64,000 bases of DNA from CAIKZJ01 sp964626015 (GCA_964626015.1 CAZVCC010000006.1:1-64000); one strand, 5' to 3'. Shown: positions 7,728-17,445, counted from the stretch's first letter. Notes: a model not told the origin generated them from the letters alone. Numbers and translations: made by a program.

Positions 7728-8687
7728 CTATACTGATTCGGACTCCGGTTTTTGTTTAATGATTAGTGATGCAATAACAGAGATCGCAAGAATTGAGACA
7801 ATAATACCGAGCGATATAGAAATGGGAAATTTGTAAAAGTCTACAATCATCATTTTTACACCGACAAAAACAAGAATTATTGACAAACCGATTTTCAGGA
7901 AGCGGAAATATTTCATGACACCCGCGAGTGCAAAATACAAAGAGCGTAAACCAAGAATTGCAAACACGTTGGAAGTATAAACGATAAAAGTATCGTTAGT
8001 GATTGCCAGAATTGCGGGAATTGAATCGACAGCAAAGACAAGGTCAGTGAACTCAATAACCAGAAGTACTACAAACATGGGTGTAGCGTATTTCTTTGCA
8101 TTAATTTTAACGAAGAATTTATCGCCGTGATATTCGTTTGTAACGGGATAGAACTTCTTAAACAAACGCACAAGAATATTTTTATCGGGTTCTACATGGC
8201 TGTCTTTTTGCATAAGCATCTTAACACCCGTAAAGATAAGGAATGCTCCGAAAATATAAATCAGCCAATGAAATTTTGTAAGCAATGCAACCCCTGAGAA
8301 AATAAGAATAACTCTCATCACAAGAGCACCGAGAATTCCCCAAAACAGGACTTTATGCTGATAACTTGGCGGGACTTTAAAGAAAGAAAAAACAAGAATA
8401 AACACAAAAATATTATCAACACTCAGAGATTTTTCCAGAACATAACCGGTAAAAAACTCGAGTGCTTTTACTTTTCCCATGTATAAATAAACGCCATAAT
8501 TAAAAATTAAGGCAAGAGAAATCCATACAAAGCTCCAAATAAGAGCTTCTTTAATGTTAACTTCGTGAGATTTGCGGTGAAAGACACCAAGGTCGAGAGC
8601 AAGCATAATCAACACGAAAATATTAAATCCAATCCACAGATATTGAATATCAATCATATTTATTATTAATTTGAAAATAATAAACAA
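7728..8687 (-). CDS. TerC/Alx-family integral membrane protein
   Basis: A TerC-family membrane protein with about eight to nine transmembrane segments. The family core FTGYVLEKSLSVDNIFVFIL and the acidic, metal-binding-type segment EFTDLVFAVDSIPAILAIT are both present. Alx/TerC members export manganese or support metal handling during secretion; here that is family knowledge only. The frame opens with a TTG at 8687, but the ATG at 8657 (MIDIQYLW) matches the usual family N-terminus, giving 309 residues, and I favour it. I looked upstream for a yybP-ykoY manganese riboswitch and saw none. The gene appears to be monocistronic, divergent from the gene at 8875. Confidence 0.9.
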   Translation of the reverse strand: MFIIFKLIINMIDIQYLWIGFNIFVLIMLALDLGVFHRKSHEVNIKEALIWSFVWISLALIFNYGVYLYMGKVKALEFFTGYVLEKSLSVDNIFVFILVFSFFKVPPSYQHKVLFWGILGALVMRVILIFSGVALLTKFHWLIYIFGAFLIFTGVKMLMQKDSHVEPDKNILVRLFKKFYPVTNEYHGDKFFVKINAKKYATPMFVVLLVIEFTDLVFAVDSIPAILAITNDTFIVYTSNVFAILGLRSLYFALAGVMKYFRFLKIGLSIILVFVGVKMMIVDFYKFPISISLGIIVSILAISVIASLIIKQKPESESV

Positions 8688-8874
8688 AATTGGCTGGATA
8701 AAGTTCGAGAATTTCGGAATAGAATAAGAATTTATTTACAGATAAAACAATAAATTATACATTATTGGGTACGGGAATAACTGAATTTTACAGGGAAAAT
8801 TGATGTTGATAAGGATAGAATTAAATAACTGCATTTATTATGTTTGTCAGTTGTTTAAAACCGGAGAAAGTTAA

Positions 8875-9726
8875 ATGGACGAAAATACACCCACAAAAAT
8901 CGAAAATAAGAGCCGCTGGTCGTTCAAAATTGTATTGTACTGGATACTAGCGTTTGTAATTACGGCAGGGTCAGCATATTACCAGCGCCTGACAGGACCT
9001 ACATATCCCGAAAGCGGAGCTGCATCATTTCAAGGAAAAGAGATTAAGTATAAGTTTGACAGAAGCTGTGACACATCAAAACTTGTAAATGTAAAGCTTG
9101 AGAATATTGATTCAGGAATAAAGGGATATATAGAATACAGAAGATACGATACAAAAGACGATAAAACACTCGTTGAAATGAAGTATGAAAACGGAACATT
9201 AACGGGTGAATTTCCAGCAGAAAAGGACAAAGTTTATAAAACACCTGCACAAAAATTTGAATACAAAGTATTAGTTTTAAAGGAAGATCAGAAGACAGAA
9301 ATACCGAGTCATCCTGTAGTTTTAAGGTACAAAGGAGACGTTCCGATGATTGTACTTATTATACATATTATACTAATATTTACGGCGATGCTGGTATCGA
9401 CGCGAGCAGGATTTGAGTTTTTCAACAAAGAGCCGAACTTCAAAAAATTCGCTTTATGGTCATTAGGATTTATTACGGTCGGAGGAATGATACTGGGACC
9501 AGTGGTGCAGAAGTATGCTTTTGGTGAGCTATGGACGGGAATACCATTCGGAATAGACTTAACTGATAATAAAACTCTAATTGCGTGGATACTCTGGATA
9601 GCAGCAACTATACAAGTTTACAGAGGTAAGAATCCCGGTAAATGGATACTTATAGCATCGATTGTGACGCTGATAATTTTCAGCATACCGCACAGTGTTA
9701 TGAGCGGGAACACACCGGCTAATTAA
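8875..9726 (+). CDS. Membrane protein with extracytoplasmic domain, unknown function
   Basis: A 283-residue protein that I do not recognise by name. It has one N-terminal transmembrane helix (about 18-40) and a polar, beta-rich periplasmic domain (about 45-155, with many Lys/Asp/Glu pairs). Four further hydrophobic segments follow between 160 and 280. The periplasmic stretch contains GYIEYRRYDTKDD and GEFPAEKDKVYKTPAQKFEY, reminiscent of Ig-like domains. The start is supported by a GGAG at 8862-8865. It is followed by a heptamer-repeat spacer and then a secreted peptidase, so operon membership is unclear. Confidence 0.75.
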   Translation: MDENTPTKIENKSRWSFKIVLYWILAFVITAGSAYYQRLTGPTYPESGAASFQGKEIKYKFDRSCDTSKLVNVKLENIDSGIKGYIEYRRYDTKDDKTLVEMKYENGTLTGEFPAEKDKVYKTPAQKFEYKVLVLKEDQKTEIPSHPVVLRYKGDVPMIVLIIHIILIFTAMLVSTRAGFEFFNKEPNFKKFALWSLGFITVGGMILGPVVQKYAFGELWTGIPFGIDLTDNKTLIAWILWIAATIQVYRGKNPGKWILIASIVTLIIFSIPHSVMSGNTPAN

Positions 9727-9756
9727 TCCGTCACGGCGGATGCAAAGAACGCATAG

Positions 9757-9802
9757 TTGTTAGTAGTTAGTTGTTAGTTGATAGTTGTTAGTTGTTAGCC
9801 CC
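9757..9802 (+). repeat. 7-bp-period TTGTTAG array, left copy
   Basis: Degenerate AGTTGTT heptamers run at 7-bp spacing and end in TTGTTAGCCCC. The inverse complement of the same array, with the same GCCCC end, is at 51665-51699. Non-coding spacer between two rightward genes. Confidence 0.75.
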
Positions 9803-9874
9803 TAATTCCAAATTAGTTAAGTTACTTAGAAGTTATAATAATTATTCAATAAAACGGTAAATAAATAATATTAA

Positions 9875-11710
9875 ATGAAAAACAGAATATTAGGATTATT
9901 ACTTTTACTTTTCATATCGGGTATTGGATACTCGCAAAACGAAATTGACAAAGTCAGAAGTAATGAAATAACAAAAGAAGAAATATATGAACATATAAAT
10001 TATCTTGCATCGGAAAAACTGGAAGGCAGATATCCTGGAACGCAGGGCGACATACTTGCGAGGGAGTATATAAGCAGGGAATTTGAAAAGTACGGATTGA
10101 TACCAAAGGGAGACAGTGCTTTTATACAAAGGTTTGATATGAACAATGGAGTTAAAAAGGGCAAAGCTAACACTCTTAAGTTTTACGATGACGGGAAACA
10201 GGTTAGCATAAGCGAATCAGATTTCACTCCTTTAGGATTATCATCAAACGGAAAAGTAAAAGGGGGTCTGGTTTTTGCAGGATACGGTATAAACGCTCCT
10301 ATGCTCGACTACAGTGATTTTAAAGACGCAAATGGAAATATGATTGACGTCGAGGGAAAAGTAATCGTAATAATGCGATACTCTCCTACAACGATGAATC
10401 CAAATAATGACAAATTCGCAAAGTTTGAAGAATTGAGAACTAAGATTGCCTCGTTTAAAGATTTAAAACCTGCTGGTGTAATAATTATAACACCGCCAAT
10501 TAATTCCACTTCCAGCAATGCTGATATACTGATGGACGTAGGATTTGACATGGTTTCACAGAATTCGGGCATACCGACTATAAATACTAAGAGAGGCATT
10601 ATAGAATCATTCTTAAAACAAAGAGGATATGACTTAAGCAAGATTCAGGAAGGAATAAACAGCGGAATAAAACCTAATTCATTTGAGATAAAGGAAGTAT
10701 CTGTTGAATATGAAGTTGACCTTGAAAAGAATACAGCCAAAACGGGAAATGTTGTGGGATTTCTGGAGGGCAGCGACCCTGTCTTGAAAAATGAAGTAAT
10801 AGTAATTGGTGCTCACTTCGACCATTTAGGATACGGCGGACAGAATTCGATGTACAGAGGAAAGGACAAATTACCCCATGTAGGTGCTGATGACAATGCA
10901 TCCGGAACTACCGGAGTACTTGAGATTGCTCAAAAACTATCATCAGAAAAGGACAAGCTAAAGAGAAGTGTTTTATTCATATGTTTTACAGCTGAGGAAG
11001 AGGGACTAATTGGTTCGTCTTACTTCGCAAAATCGGATGAATTCAAGAATTACAATATAGTTGCAATGCTGAACATGGACATGGTAGGGAGGCTTAAAGA
11101 TGATAAATTAATATTAAACGGAACAGGTACATCCACTTACTGGACACCGATGATTGAAGAGCTAAACAAGAAATATAATTTTAATACATCGATGAATCCC
11201 GAGGGTTTCGGTCCTTCAGATCATTCATCTTTTTATGCAAAAGATATACCGGTACTGATGTTTTTTACTGACTTACATACAGATTATCACAAACCGACAG
11301 ATACACCTGATAAGATAAATACGGAAGGACAGCAAAAAGTCCTTAATATGGTTTATGATATGGCGTATGACCTGAGTACGAGAGACGTAAAACCTGAATT
11401 TACAAAGGTTGCGGTAAAAGAAGAAAACAAAGGTGAAAGAAAGTCAGTTAGAGTATACGTAGGAACGGTTCCTGATTTCAGTTATTCAGATGCGGGGTAT
11501 AAGATATCGGGTGTTCAGTCCGGAAGTCCTGCCGAGAAAGCCGGGATACTTGCAGGAGATATAATGATAAAATTCGGGGACAAAGAAATTAATAATTTGT
11601 ATGATTACACAGCAGCTTTAGGTGAATATAAACCCGGACAGGATGTAAATGTAGTCGTGAAAAGAGGAACAGAAGAAATAACTGTAGTAGTAAAATTAGG
11701 AACAAAATAA
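9875..11710 (+). CDS. Secreted M28-family metallopeptidase with PDZ domain
   Basis: A 611-residue exported zinc aminopeptidase-like enzyme. The signal peptide ends near ISGIGYSQ. A PA-type insert occupies about residues 130-270. The M28 catalytic domain has the metal ligands in order: GAHFDHLGY (His), DDNASGT (bridging Asp), EEEGL (general base and ligand Glu), NMDMVGR (Asp) and TDLHTDYHKPTD (His). A PDZ domain fills the last 95 residues (KISGVQSGSPAEKAGILAGD), which suggests substrate recognition or oligomeric control. The architecture is common in Bacteroidota-like secretomes for peptide scavenging. A terminator follows directly. The assignment is firm; the preferred substrate is not known. 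Confidence 0.93.
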   Translation: MKNRILGLLLLLFISGIGYSQNEIDKVRSNEITKEEIYEHINYLASEKLEGRYPGTQGDILAREYISREFEKYGLIPKGDSAFIQRFDMNNGVKKGKANTLKFYDDGKQVSISESDFTPLGLSSNGKVKGGLVFAGYGINAPMLDYSDFKDANGNMIDVEGKVIVIMRYSPTTMNPNNDKFAKFEELRTKIASFKDLKPAGVIIITPPINSTSSNADILMDVGFDMVSQNSGIPTINTKRGIIESFLKQRGYDLSKIQEGINSGIKPNSFEIKEVSVEYEVDLEKNTAKTGNVVGFLEGSDPVLKNEVIVIGAHFDHLGYGGQNSMYRGKDKLPHVGADDNASGTTGVLEIAQKLSSEKDKLKRSVLFICFTAEEEGLIGSSYFAKSDEFKNYNIVAMLNMDMVGRLKDDKLILNGTGTSTYWTPMIEELNKKYNFNTSMNPEGFGPSDHSSFYAKDIPVLMFFTDLHTDYHKPTDTPDKINTEGQQKVLNMVYDMAYDLSTRDVKPEFTKVAVKEENKGERKSVRVYVGTVPDFSYSDAGYKISGVQSGSPAEKAGILAGDIMIKFGDKEINNLYDYTAALGEYKPGQDVNVVVKRGTEEITVVVKLGTK

Positions 11711-11735
11711 ATTCGTAAATAAATTTAAACAAATG

Positions 11736-11761
11736 AGGCTTTCTTACCGGAAGCCTTTTTT
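11736..11761 (+). terminator. Rho-independent terminator of the M28 peptidase gene
   Basis: AGGCTTTC (11736-11743) pairs with GGAAGCCT (11749-11756), one G-U pair, 5-base loop, followed by a T-tract. It lies 26 bp after the stop. Confidence 0.88.
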
Positions 11762-11829
11762 ATTGAGATATCAGGAATTAAGACATTTTACATTTCAAAT
11801 ACGTTAATTAAGATGTATTTTTAAAACAT

Positions 11830-13497
11830 ATGATAACTGATTTTTTAATTGTAGGAAGCGGAATAGGAGGACTTTCTCTTGCTTTGAAGCTGAGCACTTT
11901 AGGGAAAGTGCTGATTGTAACGAAGAAGAGGAAAGCCGAATCTAACACAAATTATGCACAAGGCGGAATAGCCTCAGTGCTTGCGGATGATGATAATTTC
12001 GAACTTCATATACAAGATACTATGTCATGCGGAGGAGATCTTTGCCATCTTGACGCAGTAGAAAAGATAGTAAAAGAGGGTCCGACCAGGATATATGAGC
12101 TTTTAGATTTAGGAGTAAAATTCACTCAAGAGAACGGAAGGCTATTGCTTGGTAAAGAAGGCGGACACTCGAAAAGCAGGATAGTACACGCAAGAGACCT
12201 GACCGGGAAAGAGATTGAGAGGGCTTTACTTCACGAGGTTTCGATTAATAAAAATATAGACGTACTTGAATACCATTTTGCGATAGACCTGCTCACGAAA
12301 AGAAACCTGAAAAAGAACAAAGAAGAATTAGAAAAAAGATACAGACACACAAGAAAGAACAGAGAAAAGAATGCTTGTTACGGGGTCTACGCATACAACA
12401 TAAAACGGAAGAAGGTCGAAAAGATAGTGTCGAGAAATACGATATTGGCAACGGGGGGATTAGGGCAGGTTTATTTACATACGACTAATCCTGCAATAGC
12501 GACGGGAGACGGTTTTGCGATTGGATACAGAGCGGGATGCGTTGTTGAGAATATGGAGTTTGTTCAGTTTCATCCAACATCGCTGTATGAGAAAGAAATA
12601 GATGATGATACGCAGGTATTTCTTATATCCGAAGCTGTGAGGGGAGCGGGTGCAGTATTAAGAACGAGGAATGGAAAAGAGTTCATGCACAAATATGACA
12701 AACGGAAATCACTCGCACCCCGTGATATAGTAGCGAGGGCAATTGATAACGAGATGAAAAAGAGCGGAGACAAGTTTGTATATCTTGACACAAAACCAAT
12801 AGGAGCAGAAAAGGTCAAGAAATATTTTCCGAATATATACAAAACTTGCCTCACGAAAGGAATAGATATTACTAAAGAAATGATACCTGTAGTCCCGGCG
12901 GCTCATTACGCATGCGGAGGCATAACTACTGACCTTAACGGAAGGACATCCTTAAAGAATCTTTTTGCCTGCGGAGAAGTGACGATGACGGGAGTACACG
13001 GGGCGAACAGACTTGCCTCAAATTCGCTGCTTGAAGCAGTTGTATTCTCAGATGCAATATATAAGTATATTAAGAAAAATATTAACACAATATATTCAAA
13101 GAGCAAGAATGGAAACGGAATAGGAAAATTACACAAAGAAATATTAGACTGGAATGAAAAGGGAACGATAAACGCAGATGAATGGGTCTTGATATCTCAT
13201 GACAAGAGAGAAATAAAAGAATTGATGAACGATTATGTCGGGATTGTGAGGAATACAGTGAGACTACAACGAGCATTCAGAAGGATAAAAATGTTAAGGA
13301 ATGAAATTAAGGACTATTACAAACGAACAAAAATAACAGTTGAGATACTTGAGTTAAGAAACCTTGTTTTAGTCGCATACATGATAATTGAATCTGCGAT
13401 AAAGAGAAAAGAATCAAGAGGACTTCACTACATGCTTGATTACCCGAAAAGAAATGACGAAGTATTTAAAAAAGATACAAGGCTGGTAAAATATTAA
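11830..13497 (+). CDS. nadB: L-aspartate oxidase NadB
   Basis: A 555-residue flavoprotein that oxidises L-aspartate to iminoaspartate, the first step of de novo NAD synthesis. The FAD-binding Rossmann motif is GSGIGGLSLAL at residues 8-18. The conserved NTNYAQGGIA, ATGGLGQVY, QFHPTSLY, PAAHYACGGI and GVHGANRLASNSL blocks of the family are all present in order. A lysine/arginine-rich insertion of about 20 residues (around 156-180) precedes CYGVYAYN and is not typical. The length is slightly above the usual 520-540. nadA and nadC are not in the window. The GT2 gene follows after one base, so the two are co-translated. Confidence 0.94.
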   Translation: MITDFLIVGSGIGGLSLALKLSTLGKVLIVTKKRKAESNTNYAQGGIASVLADDDNFELHIQDTMSCGGDLCHLDAVEKIVKEGPTRIYELLDLGVKFTQENGRLLLGKEGGHSKSRIVHARDLTGKEIERALLHEVSINKNIDVLEYHFAIDLLTKRNLKKNKEELEKRYRHTRKNREKNACYGVYAYNIKRKKVEKIVSRNTILATGGLGQVYLHTTNPAIATGDGFAIGYRAGCVVENMEFVQFHPTSLYEKEIDDDTQVFLISEAVRGAGAVLRTRNGKEFMHKYDKRKSLAPRDIVARAIDNEMKKSGDKFVYLDTKPIGAEKVKKYFPNIYKTCLTKGIDITKEMIPVVPAAHYACGGITTDLNGRTSLKNLFACGEVTMTGVHGANRLASNSLLEAVVFSDAIYKYIKKNINTIYSKSKNGNGIGKLHKEILDWNEKGTINADEWVLISHDKREIKELMNDYVGIVRNTVRLQRAFRRIKMLRNEIKDYYKRTKITVEILELRNLVLVAYMIIESAIKRKESRGLHYMLDYPKRNDEVFKKDTRLVKY

Positions 13498-13498
13498 G

Positions 13499-14371
13499 AT
13501 GTCATCACTTACAATTGCACTCGTAACCTGGAACAGCGAAGATGAGATTGCAGAATGCCTAAATATGCTGTTTCATGCAACTTCAAGGGTACCCGGACTT
13601 AAGTTAGAAACAGTTATAGTAGATAATGCATCGACAGATAATACTGTAAAAACGATAGAAAACTTCCTCAGGGTTACAGATCAGAAAATCGTTTTCATTA
13701 AGAACGATTCTAATCTTGGATTTACAAAAGCCTGCAACCAGGCAATACACGCATCAACGGGCGATTACATTTTCATATTAAATCCTGATACAGAAATACT
13801 CGACAGTGCGGTAGCAGATATGATGAAATATCTGGATGATAATGAAAGTGTGGGTGTTGTTGCACCTCAGCTTTTATCGTATCACAGAGACATACAGTTT
13901 TCATGCAGAACCTTTCCAACCTATTGGGACATGTTTTCAGAAATGCTGATGCTTGCGACACTGTTTCCAAAGAGCGAATTTTTCTCAAGGTGGAAAATGA
14001 GGTATTTTGACCACAACACTATGAGAGAGGTAGATCAGCCGATGGGAGCGGCTCTGCTTTTAAAGAGAAAGGTTCTTGAATCTGTAGGGGGACTAGATGA
14101 AAGGTTTATAATGTTTTATAATGATGTGGATTTTTGCAAGCGAATATCTGACGCAGGATTTAAACTCGTATTTTTTCCAGATGCAAAAGTCAAACACATG
14201 GAAGGAATCAGCATTTACAAGGACAGGTCAGGAATGATAAAAATATGGAATAACGACTGCCTCAGGTATTTTAAGAAGCACAACTACAATCCATTATTAT
14301 ACAGCATGTTGTTTATAGGACTGAAAATAACAGGATTTTTCAGGATTATAAAAGCAAAACTAATCAGTTAA
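13499..14371 (+). CDS. Family 2 glycosyltransferase
   Basis: A 290-residue GT2 transferase of the rhamnosyltransferase/WcaA-like branch. The nucleotide-sugar-binding motifs are VIVDNASTDNTV (about 41-52), NLGFTKACNQAI and the DXD-type LNPDTEILD near residue 98. The acceptor-side motif is DERFIMFYNDVDFCKR near 195. A C-terminal hydrophobic stretch (about 262-282) may touch the membrane. It begins one base after the nadB stop; the partnership is probably only transcriptional. The donor and acceptor are unknown. Cell-surface polysaccharide or lipid glycosylation is the usual role. Confidence 0.9.
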   Translation: MSSLTIALVTWNSEDEIAECLNMLFHATSRVPGLKLETVIVDNASTDNTVKTIENFLRVTDQKIVFIKNDSNLGFTKACNQAIHASTGDYIFILNPDTEILDSAVADMMKYLDDNESVGVVAPQLLSYHRDIQFSCRTFPTYWDMFSEMLMLATLFPKSEFFSRWKMRYFDHNTMREVDQPMGAALLLKRKVLESVGGLDERFIMFYNDVDFCKRISDAGFKLVFFPDAKVKHMEGISIYKDRSGMIKIWNNDCLRYFKKHNYNPLLYSMLFIGLKITGFFRIIKAKLIS

Positions 14372-14572
14372 AACGGCTTTTTGTATAATGTTGTGTTTTT
14401 ACAATAATATGCAAAACTAATAGATACGGCTTTCTATTCAATTAAATCATTTATTTCTTAACGGCAAATAGTGGAATAAATCTTAGGTGCAAATTGCTAT
14501 ACATAAATTGAATGAAAATATGAATTTTATTAAATTTTTAAAGTTGTTATTTTGAATGTTGAGCTAAAATAA

Positions 14573-15613
14573 ATGGTTGAAAAACTTTCAAATAGAGAAA
14601 AAGAAGTTCTAAGGTACATTGTAGATAATTTTATTAAATACGGATTACCTGTCGGTTCGAGATTGATTTCGAAACAGACAGGGTTGAATCTTTCATCTGC
14701 AACAATACGCAACGTAATGAGCGACCTTGAGGACATGAATCTTCTTGAAACGCCTCATACTTCGGCGGGAAGAAAGCCAACTGACAAAGGTTACAGATAT
14801 TACGTTGACGAGTTAATGAGCAGGGAAAATCTGAATAAGAATGAAATCGATCTAATAAAGAACAACATCGAGGAAAGCAAGAATAACATATATGATTCTG
14901 ACGATTTGCTTTCAGCGACATCAAAGCTGTTAAGCATGATATCTCATCAGCTTGCGGTAGTCACTCAGCCATTTTTAAGTTCGGGAGTATTCGAAAAGCT
15001 CGAGGTATTTTCAATTTCGGCTTACAAACTTTTATTGGTAATTACGATAAAATCGGGATATGTAAAAACCCTTATAATGGAAATTGATAACGAGATTCAT
15101 TTCCATAAGATAGAAAAGATAGCACAGATTTTAAATGAGCGCCTAACCGGTTTAACATTACTACAAATAAAGGAAACATTCGCTGAAAGGATAAGCGATT
15201 ATAAAAATGAAGAGCCGGAGCTGCTTCAGTTGTTTTTTGATTCTATCGGAAAAATAAACAGTGAAGAAGAAAAAGGTAGCAAGGTCCACATTTCCGGAAC
15301 CGGAGAAATAATAAGACAGCCGGAATTTGAAGACCACGATAATTTTAAGAATATTATAACCTTAACCGAGAACAAAAATTTAGTGATACACATTTTTCAG
15401 AATCCGGGGAAAAACAAGGATGAGGTCAGCATAAAAATCGGATCGGAAAATGATGAGAAGAAACTAAAGGATTACTCTGTTGTTTGCGCTGATTATTCCA
15501 TAGGAGGAGTAAACGGAAAGATTGGAATAATAGGACCTAAGAGATTGAACTATGCAAAAATGATTTCATTAGTTGAATATACATCAAAATTAATATCAGA
15601 ATTAAACCAATAG
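14573..15613 (+). CDS. hrcA: Heat-inducible transcription repressor HrcA
   Basis: A 346-residue HrcA. The N-terminal winged-helix domain includes LSNREKEVLRYIVDNFI and the recognition stretch LSSATIRNVMSDLEDMNLL. The LETPHTSAGRKPTDKGYRYYVDE block, diagnostic of the family, follows at about residues 58-80. The C-terminal GAF-like domain is complete, ending IGIIGPKRLNYAKM. HrcA represses chaperone genes through CIRCE elements. I looked through the 200 bp upstream for a CIRCE (TTAGCACTC-N9-GAGTGCTAA) and did not find one. It heads the hrcA-grpE-dnaJ run. Confidence 0.95.
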   Translation: MVEKLSNREKEVLRYIVDNFIKYGLPVGSRLISKQTGLNLSSATIRNVMSDLEDMNLLETPHTSAGRKPTDKGYRYYVDELMSRENLNKNEIDLIKNNIEESKNNIYDSDDLLSATSKLLSMISHQLAVVTQPFLSSGVFEKLEVFSISAYKLLLVITIKSGYVKTLIMEIDNEIHFHKIEKIAQILNERLTGLTLLQIKETFAERISDYKNEEPELLQLFFDSIGKINSEEEKGSKVHISGTGEIIRQPEFEDHDNFKNIITLTENKNLVIHIFQNPGKNKDEVSIKIGSENDEKKLKDYSVVCADYSIGGVNGKIGIIGPKRLNYAKMISLVEYTSKLISELNQ

Positions 15614-15633
15614 ACAGGAGTTTTAAAGATTAA

Positions 15634-16209
15634 ATGAAGAAAAACGATAAACACAAAACACACGCAGAAGAAAAGAAGCAAAGCGAGAAGACTAAACAGG
15701 AAGAAAATACAGAAGCAACAAAGAATAAAACAGAAGAGATTCAACTTACAGAGGCAGAAAAATTAAAGTCAGAAGCAGAATATTACAAGGATGCTTTCAT
15801 ACGCAAAGCTGCTGAGTTTGAAAATTACAAAAAGCGTTCTGACAACGAAATTTCAAATTATATTAAATACGCATCTGAAAATTTAATAAAATCCCTGCTT
15901 CCTGTTTATGATGACATAAACCGTGCAATAGAATCGATAGAAAAAGAGGAAACAAAAGATTTTGATACGCTAAAACAAGGAATGCAGCTTATAGCAGATA
16001 AATTCAAGACAACATTAAAGAACGAAGGACTTGAAGAAATTGATATACAGGGAAAAGAATTTGATGTTGACACATGCGACGCATTACTACAGGTACAAAA
16101 TGATGATGTTCCACCGCATACTGTGACTGAAGTGGTAGAAAAGGGTTATAAACTAAAAGATAAAGTAATCAGATTTGCAAAAGTTATAGTATCTGCCGAG
16201 AAGGAATAA
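15634..16209 (+). CDS. grpE: Nucleotide exchange factor GrpE
   Basis: A 191-residue GrpE that releases ADP from DnaK. The first 45 residues are a highly charged Lys/Glu/Gln low-complexity tail. The long dimerising coiled coil covers about 45-100, with KAAEFENYKKRSDNE as the family signature. The C-terminal beta domain has GKEFDVDTCDALLQV and the closing GYKLKDKVIRFAKVIVS motif. AGGAG at 15615-15619 precedes the ATG. It lies between hrcA and dnaJ with short spacers, the standard heat-shock operon order, although dnaK itself is not present. Confidence 0.95.
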   Translation: MKKNDKHKTHAEEKKQSEKTKQEENTEATKNKTEEIQLTEAEKLKSEAEYYKDAFIRKAAEFENYKKRSDNEISNYIKYASENLIKSLLPVYDDINRAIESIEKEETKDFDTLKQGMQLIADKFKTTLKNEGLEEIDIQGKEFDVDTCDALLQVQNDDVPPHTVTEVVEKGYKLKDKVIRFAKVIVSAEKE

Positions 16210-16212
16210 GAC

Positions 16213-17358
16213 ATGACAAAAAGAGATTACTACGAAATACTTGGCGTACAAAAAAATTCAACTAACGACGAGATAAAATCTGCATATAGAAAGCTTGCGA
16301 TGAAATACCACCCGGACAGGAACCCGGGCAATAAAGAAGCAGAGGAAAATTTCAAAGAATGCGCTGAAGCATACGAAGTACTTTCAGACCAGCAGAAACG
16401 TCAGAGATATGATCAATTCGGACATCAGGGTGTTAACTCGACAGGATTCTCGGGCTTTGACAATGTTAACGATATATTTTCTCATTTCGGGGATATCTTC
16501 GGAGGTTTCGGGGGCGGAAGTATATTTGATGAATTCTTTGGAGGCGGTTCTTCGAGAGGCAGAAGGCGTTCACAGGGAATTCCCGGGTCTGACATGAAGA
16601 TAACGATTAAAATGACTTATGAAGAGATTGCTGACGGAACGGAAAAAGTAATTAAAATTAAAAAACTCAAGACTTGCCAAACATGCAACGGAACCGGAGC
16701 AAAATCAAGCAGCGGTTATGTTACATGTTCAGTATGCAATGGTGCAGGAGAAATAAAACAGGTATCGCGTTCGATATTCGGACAGTTTGTTAATGTATCT
16801 GAATGCAGCAACTGTCATGGTGAGGGGAAAATTGTAAGAGATAAATGCACTGAGTGCCACGGAGACGGAAGAGTTAAAGGTGAAGAGACGGAAACGATTA
16901 AAATTCCCGCGGGTGTATCAGACGGTCAATACATATCATTACGAGGAAAGGGAAATGCGGGGTCTCGAGGAGGGCATTCAGGGGACCTGTTGATTTTTAT
17001 AGAAGAATCAAAGCATGATTATTTTATAAGAGATAATGATGATATTATATATAATTTAAGAATAAGTATTACGGATGCTGTACTCGGAGCAGATGTTGTT
17101 GTTCCAACTTTGAACGGTAAAGCAAAGCTTAAAATAGAACCGGGAACGCAATCAGGCAGCATACTGCGCATGAGAGATAAAGGAATACGACATCTCAACA
17201 GCGGCGGCAGAGGCGACCAGCTGGTAAAGATTCACGTTTTTATACCAAAGAAAATATCATCAAAGGAAAAGACAATTTTAAAAGATTTAGGAAAAAGCGA
17301 GAATTTTGTCCCTGAAACGAATAACGATAAAGGTTTTTTCAAATCGGTATTTAGCTGA
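16213..17358 (+). CDS. dnaJ: Chaperone protein DnaJ
   Basis: A 381-residue type I J-protein. The J domain occupies residues 1-70 with the HPD triad at 33-35. A Gly/Phe-rich linker spans about 75-120. Four zinc-binding CxxCxGxG repeats follow: CQTCNGTG, CSVCNGAG, CSNCHGEG and CTECHGDG. Two C-terminal substrate-binding domains complete it. It stimulates DnaK ATPase and delivers clients. It starts three bases after the grpE stop, with AAGGA in the end of grpE acting as ribosome-binding site. Normal length and all key residues are present. Confidence 0.96.
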   Translation: MTKRDYYEILGVQKNSTNDEIKSAYRKLAMKYHPDRNPGNKEAEENFKECAEAYEVLSDQQKRQRYDQFGHQGVNSTGFSGFDNVNDIFSHFGDIFGGFGGGSIFDEFFGGGSSRGRRRSQGIPGSDMKITIKMTYEEIADGTEKVIKIKKLKTCQTCNGTGAKSSSGYVTCSVCNGAGEIKQVSRSIFGQFVNVSECSNCHGEGKIVRDKCTECHGDGRVKGEETETIKIPAGVSDGQYISLRGKGNAGSRGGHSGDLLIFIEESKHDYFIRDNDDIIYNLRISITDAVLGADVVVPTLNGKAKLKIEPGTQSGSILRMRDKGIRHLNSGGRGDQLVKIHVFIPKKISSKEKTILKDLGKSENFVPETNNDKGFFKSVFS

Positions 17359-17445
17359 TAACGAAATCATTAATTCAGGGTTAAAATTTGCTGTTTCATT
17401 GTAATTAATTCATTACTATATTTTGCGTATTAAACAGCATAAAAT

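Noticed and set aside
8688..8874. yybP-ykoY manganese riboswitch upstream of the TerC gene
   Set aside because: I looked for the conserved loops on the minus strand and found only AT-rich sequence.
12570..13276. Minus-strand frames inside nadB
   Set aside because: These are shadows of the nadB reading frame; no family features.
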